NCBI GenBank assembly: GCA_016932015.1
Contig: JAFGDQ010000104.1
Coordinates: 1 to 64,000 of the forward strand
Direction: 5' to 3'
Length of the DNA stretch: 64,000 nt
Origin: Spirochaetota bacterium
Lineage (GTDB): Bacteria > Spirochaetota > UBA4802 > JAFGDQ01
Position 1 is the stretch's first letter; each line of letters opens with the position of its first letter. The notes beneath the pieces are model-generated. The model was not told the origin of the DNA and ran no database searches. It was given only the letters and a program-made list of their open reading frames with translations. The translations under genes and the position numbers were made by a program. This document shows positions 35,400-44,827 of the stretch, in pieces.

Positions 35400-36902
35400 T
35401 TAGCGGTTACTCAATTTAATAAAAAAAGAAGATCCTTTCCCGGGAAAAGAATGAAAATTTATTGTTCCTTTATGCTCTTCAATTGACTTTTTTGTAATTA
35501 AAAGGCCAAGGCCGGTACCCTTACCTTTTTTTGTGCTGAAGAATGATGAAAATATATGAGACTTGACTTCATCAGTCATACCGCATCCGTTATCCTTAAC
35601 TTCAATAATAATATTATCTTTATCTTTTTTTGTCTTTAATTCAACTACATGCTTCTTTGAAAAGTCTTCATCAAAGATGCATGCATCAATTGCATTCGAC
35701 ACTAAATCCAGAATAGCGCGATGAATGATTTTAGCATCTATTGATATCTCGCCAATTGATAAGTCAAAGTTTTTTTTGAGTATAATATTATTTTTTTTGG
35801 CTTGTTCAAACAGAAGATCAAAAACCTCCTGAGAAATATTATTAAGATCAATATTTTCATACTGAGGCTCACGTTCCTTGGAGTAACTGAGAAAATCAAG
35901 AACAAGCGTTGAAATTCTGTCTATATTTTTCTGGATCATTCTCCAGCCTTCAGATATCTTATCCAGATTCTTCTTCCTGAAGCCAACATCGAGGATATAG
36001 GAACCGCCCTTTAATCCTGCAAGAATATTCTTGATATAATGCGCCAATCCGGCTATAGTCTGGCCTATTGCCGCGAGCCTTTCCGATTTAATAAGTTCAC
36101 GTTCAAGCCTTTTTATTTCCCTGAGGTCCTGAAGGAAAGCGACACTTCCCATTACTTCTTTACCTTCATATAAAATCAGGCCGGAAAAAATTACAGGAAT
36201 AATTTCGCCGCTTTTTGAAACAATCTCGATTTCCCTGTTGGAAAGCTCCTTATATTCCTGATAGCCCCCAAGGCCCATCTCCAGTTCACATGCAAGATCA
36301 GCCGGGAACAGCTCGAACAGACTGTCTTTTTTTCTTACTTCAAAATATTTATAGCCAAATAACTCCTGAGCTTTCAGATTAAACAGAACAGTTTTTCCGG
36401 TTTCATCGGTAGCGACTATGCCCTGATCGGATGATCTTAATAATTTGGTCTGAAACTTCGTCTTTCGTCTGATCTCCTCAGTAGCAATTTTAACCATGTT
36501 TTCCAGGTCTTCGGAATATTCCCTCAGCTGTTTTCTGATTTCTATTTTTTCTCTGGCTCTGTCCAGAGCGACTGTAAGAGCTTCATCTTTTAAGGGTTTA
36601 TTTATAAAATCGGAAGCACCGTTTTGAAGTGCTTCGATTGCTGTTTCCATTTCACCATGGCCTGTAATTAAAATAACTTCTGTATCAGTATCAAACTCCT
36701 TAATCTTTTTTAATACGTCTATGCCGTTCATTCCCGGCATTTTAATATCCGTAAGGACAATATCCGGGTTCTCTTTTTTAAAGAGATCAAGTCCAGCCTC
36801 ACCGTTTAAAGCTGTAAATACTTTATAATTCTCACTTTTTAGTGAAATTGAAAGAACCCTTAAAATAGATTCTTCATCATCAATTAATAAAATACTGTAC
36901 AT
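35400..36902 (-). CDS. Receiver-PAS-histidine kinase
   Basis: 500 aa. Receiver 1-120 ('VLTDIKMPGMNG' with Asp near 52), coiled-coil 120-150, PAS about 155-270, HisKA-type helix with 'GLAHYIKNILAGLKGG' (His near 289), HATPase 370-498 ('DNGCGM', 'GTGLGL'). Soluble, no membrane segment. Its 5' end overlaps the upstream kinase by 23 bp, so both are made together. Likely takes phosphate from or passes it to neighbours. Confidence 0.9.
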   Translation of the reverse strand: MYSILLIDDEESILRVLSISLKSENYKVFTALNGEAGLDLFKKENPDIVLTDIKMPGMNGIDVLKKIKEFDTDTEVILITGHGEMETAIEALQNGASDFINKPLKDEALTVALDRAREKIEIRKQLREYSEDLENMVKIATEEIRRKTKFQTKLLRSSDQGIVATDETGKTVLFNLKAQELFGYKYFEVRKKDSLFELFPADLACELEMGLGGYQEYKELSNREIEIVSKSGEIIPVIFSGLILYEGKEVMGSVAFLQDLREIKRLERELIKSERLAAIGQTIAGLAHYIKNILAGLKGGSYILDVGFRKKNLDKISEGWRMIQKNIDRISTLVLDFLSYSKEREPQYENIDLNNISQEVFDLLFEQAKKNNIILKKNFDLSIGEISIDAKIIHRAILDLVSNAIDACIFDEDFSKKHVVELKTKKDKDNIIIEVKDNGCGMTDEVKSHIFSSFFSTKKGKGTGLGLLITKKSIEEHKGTINFHSFPGKGSSFFIKLSNR

Positions 36903-39432
36903 TTTTTTTCTTCTCTGAATATATAGGGAATGTTAACGTAAAAACCGTTCCTTCTCCAACCTTACTGGCCACTTCCAGCATCCCCCTGTAATCTTTAACT
37001 ATTCCATAACTGATACTTATTCCCAGTCCGGTTCCTCTTCCTATTTCTTTAGATGTAAAAAAAGGTTCAAATATTTTATCTTTATATTCATCCGGTATAC
37101 CGATACCGTTATCCTCAACAGTTGCAATAATATTCTTTCCTTCCGAAAAGGAGCGAATTTTCAGAAATCTTCTCCAGTTTTTATCTTTTATCTTCTCTCC
37201 CTTTGAATCCAGAGCGTCAATTGCATTAGTAACAAGATTAATGAAAACCTGTTCAAGACGATTGTTATCTCCAAGCATTAAAGGTATATTTTCATCAAGT
37301 TCCAGGATAGTCTCAATTTGATGTACACGTAATTGCTGTCCAAGAACTTTAAAAACATCTAAAATAGGTTTATTTATATCAACAGGAGAAGTTATCACTT
37401 CCGACTGTCTTGAGAATTCCCGCATATGCCTGATTATTTCCGCCGCGCGCTGAACATTTTCACTGACTTCTGTGGCAATCGTACGTAAATCTTCAGGTGC
37501 TATTTCCTCAAGCTTTTGAATTTTTTTTAACAGAAAATCCGCGCTGATCTGAATTACATTTAAAGGCTGATTCAGCTCATGAGCCATTCCTGCAGCCATT
37601 GTGCCTACAGTGCTCATTTTACTTGCCTGAATAAGCCTTGTTTCATTTTCAACGCTTTTGCTTATATCCGTACTTGTTACAAGTATAACATCATTTGAAT
37701 CATACTTTATATTGCAAACATTGATGTTAACATAAAACGGAATATTGCCCTTTTTAAAATGTCTTTTTTTTGTAAATAAAACGGACTGGCCTTCCGTAAT
37801 ATTTTTAAAATTATTTATAATCTCATTGTCGCGGTTTCCGCTTAAATCAAGAAAAGATGTTCCCAGTAATTCCTCTTTTGTGTAATGATAAGCCTCCTCT
37901 ACTCTTTTATTCATATCAAGAATCGCGTATGAATCCTTGTCGATAAGGAATATTGGATTCGGGTCATTGTCAAAAAGAAGCCTGTATTTTTTTTCCGACT
38001 TTTTATACTGCTCATAAATCATGAAACCTTCGATTGCAACACCTATTCTGTCTCCTATAAGTTCAAAGATGTTCTTCTCTTCAGGTGTAAATTTGTTTGA
38101 CTTCCTGCTTCCTATAAAAACAACTCCCAGTATATTTCTATCTTTAGCCAGAATGGGAATATATGCTTCCAGAAAATATTCTTCATCTTTAAATAAAGTT
38201 AAATTTCTTGTATTTTCATCAGTTGCAACATTTTCAAAAACCCTGAACTCTTTTTCTTGCATAATCCGGGTAAAAATTTCATTATCATCAAGAGAAAGAT
38301 TATCATATTTTTCTCCGGAAATTCCATGTGAATATCTTAAATGCAGTTTATTGTCGTCCTCTATTAAAAAGATGCAAAGGCCGTCAATCGGAAGACTTCT
38401 GAATAATTCCTCCACTGTAAGTTTTAATTTAACTTCAATATCAAGTGATGTACTTAGTGTTGAACAGATCATGGAAAGAGTAGCAAGCTCCTGATTGTGC
38501 CGCTCACGGATTGCTTCCCTTCTTCTGTCTTTGGTCCTGTCCCATAATGTTTCTATTGCACCGGTAATTTCTCCTTCCGGATTTTTAATAGGTGCGGCAG
38601 TGAAAAAGAGCCAGGATCCTTTTTCTCCTATATTGGGGAAAAAATCCTCGCTTTCATATGCGCCTTCAATCAATTCAGATTTGCGCCAGTTTTCGCCGTA
38701 ATATTTCTGCATGTTTTTTTCATCGATTTCATCAATAATCAAATCAGCCATTATCGGGCGTTTTTCCGATCTGAAAGGAACCGAATGATTATCTGTACCG
38801 ACAATTTCTTCAGCTGGAACTCCTGACATTTTTTCACAGGCCCTGTTCCAGTGAGTGACAATATGGCCTTTATTAATTACGAATGTGGGGATTGTGCTTC
38901 CCTGAATTATTTCAAAAAGTTCTCTCTCTCTTTCAAGAATTTCTTTTTCAGCATGATAAAGAGAATTGGTTTCATCTTCAATAATATTTGTAATTTCAAG
39001 AACAAAGCGGTTAAAAAGACTAATTACTTTATCCGGCTCTTCTATATCATTAAGAATGTCACTTTTTATCTGATTTTTCTTTGATTCAATTTTAAGATAA
39101 TTCCATAAAAAAAGTGCTTCAAGATGGTCAATAAGCTGAATGCCCGGAGGTTTCTCTTTATTAAGTTTTTCAAGAATATTGTTATCGCCGGTTAACTCAA
39201 TTAATAAATTTAGATTCAATATGTGGAAAAAATCATTATAATCTTTAGTGGTAATAATTCCGTGCTCTTTAGCGTAAATATATCCTTCAGCATTTTCATT
39301 AATATCGCAGACACCTGAAATATGAATTTTTGTTTTTAACGCCGGATCATTTAAAATAGTCTCAAGCATTGCCCTGCAGACAGAGCCTCCGCCGATTATC
39401 GCGACATAATAATTTGTTAGTGGATATTCCAT
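36880..39432 (-). CDS. Histidine kinase with N-terminal NAD(P)-binding Rossmann domain
   Basis: 850 aa. Residues 8-115 read as a Rossmann dehydrogenase-type domain: 'YVAIIGGGSVCRAML', 'VCDINENAEGYIYAKEHGI', 'LLIELTGDN'. Then PAS (about 170-310), GAF (about 320-475), PAS (about 485-605), HisKA ('GMAHELNQPLNVIQ') and HATPase ('DNGIGI', 'GTGLGI'). No membrane segment. The first domain could sense NAD(H) redox state, which would suit a regulator of an ion antiporter operon; this is inference. 67 bp separate it from the thiamine-binding-type gene upstream. Confidence 0.88.
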   Translation of the reverse strand: MEYPLTNYYVAIIGGGSVCRAMLETILNDPALKTKIHISGVCDINENAEGYIYAKEHGIITTKDYNDFFHILNLNLLIELTGDNNILEKLNKEKPPGIQLIDHLEALFLWNYLKIESKKNQIKSDILNDIEEPDKVISLFNRFVLEITNIIEDETNSLYHAEKEILERERELFEIIQGSTIPTFVINKGHIVTHWNRACEKMSGVPAEEIVGTDNHSVPFRSEKRPIMADLIIDEIDEKNMQKYYGENWRKSELIEGAYESEDFFPNIGEKGSWLFFTAAPIKNPEGEITGAIETLWDRTKDRRREAIRERHNQELATLSMICSTLSTSLDIEVKLKLTVEELFRSLPIDGLCIFLIEDDNKLHLRYSHGISGEKYDNLSLDDNEIFTRIMQEKEFRVFENVATDENTRNLTLFKDEEYFLEAYIPILAKDRNILGVVFIGSRKSNKFTPEEKNIFELIGDRIGVAIEGFMIYEQYKKSEKKYRLLFDNDPNPIFLIDKDSYAILDMNKRVEEAYHYTKEELLGTSFLDLSGNRDNEIINNFKNITEGQSVLFTKKRHFKKGNIPFYVNINVCNIKYDSNDVILVTSTDISKSVENETRLIQASKMSTVGTMAAGMAHELNQPLNVIQISADFLLKKIQKLEEIAPEDLRTIATEVSENVQRAAEIIRHMREFSRQSEVITSPVDINKPILDVFKVLGQQLRVHQIETILELDENIPLMLGDNNRLEQVFINLVTNAIDALDSKGEKIKDKNWRRFLKIRSFSEGKNIIATVEDNGIGIPDEYKDKIFEPFFTSKEIGRGTGLGISISYGIVKDYRGMLEVASKVGEGTVFTLTFPIYSEKKKNVQYFIN

Positions 39433-39499
39433 CAGATAATTTATTCTGTTTTAATATCAAATTACGATCAGACTTACAAAAAAAATAAGTTAGTGAATT

Positions 39500-39796
39500 C
39501 TATTCAAGATGTCTTTCTATTGAAGCAACCTTACTGTCTATTGCATTAACTCTGCCTTTTCTGTAATCTATCTTTAATGTAACGTATATTCTGTTACAGT
39601 CCTCCTGCAATTCATACATACACCTTTTAATCAGGCCCATCACTTCTTCAATATGACCTTCAATGCATGTTCCCATCGGATTAAGACTGTATTTAAGTCC
39701 GCTGTTTTTGATTACAGAAACCGCTCTTGCAACATATCCGCTTACGCTTTCCCCTTTGTCTACAGGAAATATTGAAAATTCAGCTAAAACAATCAT
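39500..39796 (-). CDS. MTH1187/YkoF-type thiamine-binding family protein (DUF77)
   Basis: 98 aa. 'AEFSIFPVDKGESVSGYVARAVSVIKNSGLKYSLNPMGTCIEG' and 'RIYVTLKIDYRKG' are the family core, a ferredoxin-like fold that binds thiamine in related proteins. First gene of the long minus-strand operon. Actual ligand unknown; no TPP riboswitch is visible upstream. Confidence 0.88.
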   Translation of the reverse strand: MIVLAEFSIFPVDKGESVSGYVARAVSVIKNSGLKYSLNPMGTCIEGHIEEVMGLIKRCMYELQEDCNRIYVTLKIDYRKGRVNAIDSKVASIERHLE

Positions 39797-40432
39797 TTTA
39801 ATGATCCATCTCTTTTTTTCAGCAATTTCCAGAATATTTCAACATCATATTACATTGCATTCACTTAATAGATATCTTCTCTACAATCAAGCATTTTTCG
39901 ATCATTCTGTAAACAGTAATATTTAATACCCGGTAAAGATGCGCACCTTTGAAATACAGAAAGCAATACTGCGCCTTGCCGACATAATCGGATTCCTGTC
40001 TGAACCAACATTTGTAATTGATGAAATGAATAATAGCAAGGAACAAAAATTTGAAATACATAACAGATGTAAGATGTAAAAGGAGAATAATTTGCGGACA
40101 AAGAATTGCCGGAAATATCCTGCAGGAAAATTGATAGCAATTTAATCAAACTGCCCGGCAATTGAAAAATCCGGCTGTGCTGAAAAATTCTTTCGGGAGT
40201 ATCACATGAATGCCTTTTACCTTTCCGCTAATCAATTTTATATTTTTCTTGAAATTAATTTACAAATAAATATTAATTGATTCGTTTTATCCTTCATTAT
40301 TTTTTTTTTGAGAATTTTTAAACCGGATTACCCATTAGTATCAACTTAATAATTAAAAATTTCACACCTTTTGCATCAAAAAAAAACTGATAAATATAAT
40401 TTTCATATATTAAATACTATCCCGGAGGAATA
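39797..40432. other. 636-bp divergent intergenic region, no gene seen
   Basis: Separates the antiporter operon (-) from the PilZ gene (+) and must hold both promoters. Short overlapping frames around 39861-40161 (minus) have no ribosome site and no recognisable domain. A run of T near 40301 and several AT-rich tracts are the only structure I see. Confidence 0.5.
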
Positions 40433-40738
40433 ATGGCTCTTAATGACTTAAAAAATCAGAATAACAGAAATTATATCAGAATGGACATACATGCAGAAAT
40501 AAAATGCAGGATTGTTGAAACAAAAGAAGAATTTACAGGTCAATGTAAGGACCTTTCACATACAGGCATCAAATTTGAAACTTCAAAAAATCTTGCAGCA
40601 GGAACCAATGTTAATATTTCCGTCAATGTAAACGGCAGCAATATACAGCCTCTGGTCGGGATACTTACTGTACTCAGGTCGGAAAAACTTGAAAATAATA
40701 AATACAGTATTTCAGGCGAATTAAAGGATGTGCATTAG
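40433..40738 (+). CDS. Single PilZ domain protein (c-di-GMP binding)
   Basis: 101 aa. PilZ motif R12-x3-R16 ('NRNYIR') and D40-L-S42-H-T-G45 are both intact, so c-di-GMP binding is expected. No other domain. GGAGG precedes the ATG. Followed by a small hairpin and the convergent serS. Acts as a cytoplasmic c-di-GMP effector; its target is unknown. Confidence 0.9.
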   Translation: MALNDLKNQNNRNYIRMDIHAEIKCRIVETKEEFTGQCKDLSHTGIKFETSKNLAAGTNVNISVNVNGSNIQPLVGILTVLRSEKLENNKYSISGELKDVH

Positions 40739-40755
40739 GGGTATTTTCATACCCC
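40738..40755 (+). terminator. Hairpin after the PilZ gene
   Basis: GGGGTAT, loop TTTC, ATACCCC starts at the last base of the stop codon. Stable but without a U-tract; it may end transcription or protect the mRNA end. Confidence 0.4.
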
Positions 40756-40782
40756 GGAATATGCATACTTAATACAATATTA

Positions 40783-42045
40783 TCAGTCTTTGATATATTC
40801 TTTCAAAGCATCCGGTATTACGATATTCCCGTCCTCAGTCTGATAATTTTCCATTACTGCTGCGAGCGTTCTTCCTGCTGCGAGTCCTGATCCGTTAAGC
40901 GTGTGCACAAGAACAGGTTTCTCACCTTTTGCGGGCCTGTACCTGATTCTGGCACGCCTTGCCTGATAATCAAGAAAATTGGAGCATGAGCTAATTTCAA
41001 GATATCTGTCAAGGCCCGGCATCCATACTTCGATGTCATATGTTTTTGACGAGGAAGCGGAAGTGTCGCCGCTGCAGAGCAGCATTACCCTGTAATGCAG
41101 GTTAAGACGCTTAAGCACTTCCTCAGCATTCGCGAGCAGCTTTTCAAGCTCGTCAAACGATGTTTCAGGCTCAACGAATTTCACAAGCTCAACTTTCTGA
41201 AACTGATGCACACGTACAAGGCCGCGCGTATCCTTGCCGGCAGCTCCGGCCTCTCTTCTGAAGCATGACGACTGCATTGTTACGTTTATTGGAAGATTGT
41301 CTTTCTCAAGAATCTCGTCCCTGTAAAGATTGGTTAGTGTAACTTCAGCTGTGGGTATTAATGAAAGCCCGTCCGCGTCAATTCTGTAATATTCGTCCTT
41401 GAATTTCGGGTACTGGCCTGTGCCTGTCATACTGTCGTCATTGACAATGAACGGTCCGAATGTTTCGGTATAGCCGTGCTCTTTTGTATGAAGATCAAGC
41501 ATCAGGTTTATGATCGCTCTTTCAAGACGTGCGGCAAGTCCTCTGTATATGTAAAATCTCGCCCCTGCTATTTTGACTCCGCGTTCAAAATCAAGAATAC
41601 CCAGATCAGTGCCGATATCATAATGAGCCTTAGGCTCAAAAGAGAATTCAGGTTTTTTGCCCCACTCTCTTACAATTATATTTTCAGTTTCATTTTTCCC
41701 GATCGGTACGGATTGATCCAGAATATTCGGAATGGAAAGATGCATATCATTGTATTCCTGGTTTAGCCTTTCAACCCCGGATTCAAGATCCTTTATTTCA
41801 CCTGAAAGACCCTGTACTTCATTCATCAGAGCTGAATCATCTCCGCCTTTCGCCTTCAGCTTTCCAATTTCTTTCGAAGCAGAATTTCTCTTTTCACGGA
41901 GCTTATCGGTTTTAACCATAAACTCCCTTCTCTGCTCATCAATTTTCTGAAGCTGATCAACATCAACCACTTTCTCCATGTTCCTGTTCTTAAGAATTTC
42001 TTTTATGAGTTCAGGATTCTCTCTGATTAGTTTTGGGTCTATCAT
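40783..42045 (-). CDS. serS: Seryl-tRNA synthetase
   Basis: 420 aa, class II. N-terminal coiled-coil arm about 30-100, then '[14 protein letters not shown]', motif 2 '[27 protein letters not shown]', and motif 3 '[32 protein letters not shown]'. Charges tRNA-Ser (and tRNA-Sec). Start is ATG 42045 preceded by AAGGAAAG; an in-frame GTG 10 codons earlier lacks a ribosome site. Confidence 0.97.
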   Translation of the reverse strand: MIDPKLIRENPELIKEILKNRNMEKVVDVDQLQKIDEQRREFMVKTDKLREKRNSASKEIGKLKAKGGDDSALMNEVQGLSGEIKDLESGVERLNQEYNDMHLSIPNILDQSVPIGKNETENIIVREWGKKPEFSFEPKAHYDIGTDLGILDFERGVKIAGARFYIYRGLAARLERAIINLMLDLHTKEHGYTETFGPFIVNDDSMTGTGQYPKFKDEYYRIDADGLSLIPTAEVTLTNLYRDEILEKDNLPINVTMQSSCFRREAGAAGKDTRGLVRVHQFQKVELVKFVEPETSFDELEKLLANAEEVLKRLNLHYRVMLLCSGDTSASSSKTYDIEVWMPGLDRYLEISSCSNFLDYQARRARIRYRPAKGEKPVLVHTLNGSGLAAGRTLAAVMENYQTEDGNIVIPDALKEYIKD

Positions 42046-42145
42046 TTTGCTTTCCTTCTGTAAAAATAAACTCACCGCCTATCCTGTCTTTCCTGTGGAA
42101 GATTACCGATTTAAATATCCCGGGTTCCAGATGATGAGATTTCAA

Positions 42146-42174
42146 AAAATGATGCCTTCTTTATTGAAGGCATC
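42146..42174 (-). terminator. Rho-independent terminator of the SDR gene
   Basis: Perfect 9-bp stem GATGCCTTC / GAAGGCATC, 6-nt loop, then ATTTTTTG on the minus strand, about 105 bp after the SDR stop and before serS. Confidence 0.85.
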
Positions 42175-42279
42175 GTAAAAATCATCTTAATAATGCTGTT
42201 CAGATGACTTGTGTTATAAAAATCATAAGAAATTTAGTTTCTGTGTAACAGGGTTAAAAACAAACCCCGTTTTCGTCAA

Positions 42280-43083
42280 CTATAATCTTGCGGACTGGCC
42301 TCCGTCCTGTATGAATATCTGGCCTGTAATGTAGCTTGATGCGTCAGATGCAAGAAGAAGCGCAAGCCCTTTAAGCTCATCAGCTTCAGCGAACCTTGCC
42401 ATGGGGACTTCCTCTTTGCAGTAGTCCTGAATCATCTGCTCTACTTTCGCGTCTTCTTCAGGTGTAAGGCCTGTGCGTCCGAGTTCGGAGCGGTGCATGC
42501 CCGGAGCTATACAGTTAACACGAATGCCGTCGGCCACGTATTCCATTGCTGCAACCTGCGTCATGTTCATTATTGCAGCCTTGCTTGCGCCGTAGCTGAC
42601 AGGCGCGACTTCAGGAACTTCCGCGCGAAGTCCCGCAATTGAAGAAATATTTATTATTGAGCCGTACTTATTTTTTATCATTTCAGGAATTACATATTTC
42701 ATGACCAGGAATGAACCTCTTAAATTTATATTCATTACAGAATCCCAGTCTTCTGTAGGCAGTTCATGTATTTTTAAAGGCGGTGTGCCTGTTCCCGCAT
42801 TATTGAACAAAATATCAATCTTGCCAAATTTTTCAACAGTTTCCTTTACCATTCTTCTTACATCTTCTTCTTTTGTCATATCAGCTTTAATTGCTGCAGC
42901 TTTGACTCCGTACTCTTTTACCTTCTCAACAGTTTCATCAAGCTTTGCCTTGTCCCTGCCTATGCAGGCAACATCTGCCCCGTATTCAGCCATTGCGGCA
43001 GCGAACGCGACTCCAAGACCGCGGCTCGCACCTGTTATTAATGCAACTTTGCCTGTAAGATCAAAAATACCTTTGTCTCCCAT
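42280..43083 (-). CDS. Short-chain dehydrogenase/reductase (classical SDR)
   Basis: 267 aa. TGASRGLG (cofactor loop, 17-24), NNAG near 91-94, catalytic S near 147 and Y-G-A-S-K near 160-164, and 'CIAPGMHRSE' after the active site. C-terminal 'LLASDASSYITGQIFIQDGGQSA' is typical of gluconate-5-dehydrogenase/FabG-like SDRs. NAD(P)-dependent oxidation or reduction of an alcohol/ketone; substrate unknown. Monocistronic with its own terminator. Confidence 0.93.
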   Translation of the reverse strand: MGDKGIFDLTGKVALITGASRGLGVAFAAAMAEYGADVACIGRDKAKLDETVEKVKEYGVKAAAIKADMTKEEDVRRMVKETVEKFGKIDILFNNAGTGTPPLKIHELPTEDWDSVMNINLRGSFLVMKYVIPEMIKNKYGSIINISSIAGLRAEVPEVAPVSYGASKAAIMNMTQVAAMEYVADGIRVNCIAPGMHRSELGRTGLTPEEDAKVEQMIQDYCKEEVPMARFAEADELKGLALLLASDASSYITGQIFIQDGGQSARL

Positions 43084-43348
43084 AATAGAGATCCTTCCTT
43101 TTTATATATATTGGAATTTTAAAAAAACGACAATCTTAAACCAGATACATGCTTAATACATCTGTTCATTAAAGAGAACAATATCCTGCCCAGTTCTTCT
43201 GGCAATCAATTTTCAAAAACAACTAATATTTTTTAATTTGAATTTTGATATTGAATAATATCTGATTAGCTATACCAGCTGAAATCAACAGGAATAATAA
43301 ACTAATTCTATGGTACAGCTTTTATTCACGTTAAAAATTTAAAAAACG

Positions 43349-43381
43349 AGGGACGGATACGGGATATTTGTATCCGTCCCT
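43349..43381 (-). terminator. Orphan strong hairpin with U-tract (minus)
   Basis: 12-bp perfect stem AGGGACGGATAC / GTATCCGTCCCT, 9-nt loop. On the minus strand it is followed after two bases by TTTTTT. It has the form of an intrinsic terminator, but no minus-strand gene lies upstream for 380 bp, so it may end an unannotated small RNA or be a repeat element. Confidence 0.6.
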
Positions 43382-43421
43382 GAAGTCTCGTTGTTGTGTA
43401 GAAGCATGGCGGGTCATAATC

Positions 43422-43447
43422 ATTGATATCGACTATTGATATTGACT
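43422..43447. repeat. 13-bp tandem repeat, two copies
   Basis: ATTGATATCGACT is followed directly by ATTGATATTGACT (one mismatch). Could be a small duplication or a regulatory site for the putative RNA. Confidence 0.55.
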
Positions 43448-43760
43448 GCAATTATTCATAGCCAGGTCAGGATAATTTGAAAAAATAATAAAGTTTATTT
43501 AAAAATTATAAATATTTTATTCATGCTGTATAGCCTTGCTGAAGCAGAATATTTCTTTTAATATAAAAAGAGTTCATGCGTCCTTCTACAACAGTATGCT
43601 TAAAAGATACCTGAATACAATTTAACAGTTGAAAATTTATAAGCTTAATAATAATTATTTACAAAACAGCTTTGATATTTAAAAATTTTTATCCCATACC
43701 TTTTATAGGAACCTGCTTTTATAAAACGGAAATATTAAACAACAGGAAAATGACCGCGTT

Positions 43761-44396
43761 ATGAAAGAAATAAACCTGAATGACTGGAAGAGGAAATCAC
43801 ATTTTCAATTCTTTGCCCAGATGGATTATCCACAGTTTAATATTTGTTTTGATATTGATATTACTGACCTGATGTCTCAGGTACAGTCAAAGAAACTGCC
43901 CTTTTATTATACAATGATTTACCTGGCTACTCTGGCTGCCAATGATATTGATGAGTTTAAATACCGCAGGCGTGAGGACAGGATTATCCTGCATGATGAG
44001 GTTTGCCCGGCATTCAGTGCAATGAGCGAAGGCGATGATCTGTTTAAGATGGTTACGGTTGAAATGGAAAGCAATCTTAATGACTTTGTAATAAAAGCCG
44101 ATGAAAAATCGGATTCACAGAAAGAGCATTTTATCATTACGGATTTTATCGGCCATGATGAATATATTTACATTACTTCCATACCGTGGATTTCTTTCAC
44201 GCATATATCCCATACTATAAACCTGAATAAAAATGATTCAGCTCCGCGAATTTCTTGGGGAAAATATTACAGTAAACGTTCCAAAGTATACCTGCCCTTT
44301 TCAGTACAGGTTAATCACTGCTTTGCTGACGGTTATCATATTGCGCAGTATAAGGAGATCCTCGAATCTTATATGACGAGAATTGAAGAACTGTAG
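43761..44396 (+). CDS. Chloramphenicol acetyltransferase-like (CAT family, class A)
   Basis: 211 aa, normal CAT length. 'FNICFDIDITDL', 'YYTMIYLATLAAND', 'RISWGKYY' and the active site N185-H186-C-F-A-D190-G191, where H186 matches the catalytic His of H-x3-D-G in CAT. The first His of the usual H-H pair is replaced by Asn. Acetyl-CoA-dependent O-acetyltransferase by family; whether chloramphenicol is the substrate cannot be told. Stand-alone gene with a weak ribosome site. Confidence 0.88.
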   Translation: MKEINLNDWKRKSHFQFFAQMDYPQFNICFDIDITDLMSQVQSKKLPFYYTMIYLATLAANDIDEFKYRRREDRIILHDEVCPAFSAMSEGDDLFKMVTVEMESNLNDFVIKADEKSDSQKEHFIITDFIGHDEYIYITSIPWISFTHISHTINLNKNDSAPRISWGKYYSKRSKVYLPFSVQVNHCFADGYHIAQYKEILESYMTRIEEL

Positions 44397-44827
44397 CCGC
44401 CGAATGACCTGCCTGAAATGAACGTTGAACAATCACGCATGCTTAGAGACGCATAGCTGAGCGTCTCTACAGAGTGTTGGTACGTTAAATAATTCTGACA
44501 CAATACGAGATTTCAGTATGTAATAGGAAAAAAATAAAGTTTTACCGGTTCATGTTCCGGATCCGTTTCGTCTTTTGTTGCGGATTTTAAATCAATTGTG
44601 ACAAAACGGATTAACAAATTACATAGGACACCCGGTATCCCTGTATGGCAAACGCGTTTTTATTTTATCATTATCCGGAATAATGTACAATTACAGGCAA
44701 TCAGAAAATATATTGAGGATAATCAGCTTAATTAGGTTCAGTATAAATATCTTAATAATAATCCCTTAAAAATTACCGAAAATTAATATACCATAAAATA
44801 AAACATTCATATATCGGATTAACCAAC
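44397..44827. other. 431-bp intergenic region
   Basis: No gene seen. Contains the AGAGACGC repeat hairpin at 44444-44469 and AT-rich promoter-like DNA ahead of the YD-like gene. Confidence 0.5.
44444..44469. repeat. REP-like palindrome (TAGAGACGC stem)
   Basis: 9-bp stem TAGAGACGC / GCGTCTCTA with 8-nt loop. Palindromes with AGAGACGC arms are common interspersed repeats in several bacterial phyla. Located 48 bp after the CAT-like gene; no T-tract, so a mobile repeat is more likely than a terminator. Confidence 0.5.

Larger units (their letters stand above)
43084..43760. other. 677-bp intergenic region with orphan hairpin
   Basis: No protein-coding frame of note between the SDR (-) and CAT-like (+) genes. 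It holds a strong hairpin at 43349-43381, a 13-bp tandem repeat at 43422-43447 and AT-rich stretches. Possible site of a small minus-strand RNA (see those entries). Confidence 0.5.

Noticed and set aside
39861-40161. Two overlapping minus-strand frames of 66 and 98 codons
   Set aside because: No ribosome site, no recognised domain, Cys/Tyr/Phe-rich composition typical of random AT-rich translation.
39797-40432. TPP riboswitch upstream of the thiamine-binding-type gene
   Set aside because: No CUGAGA-type core found.
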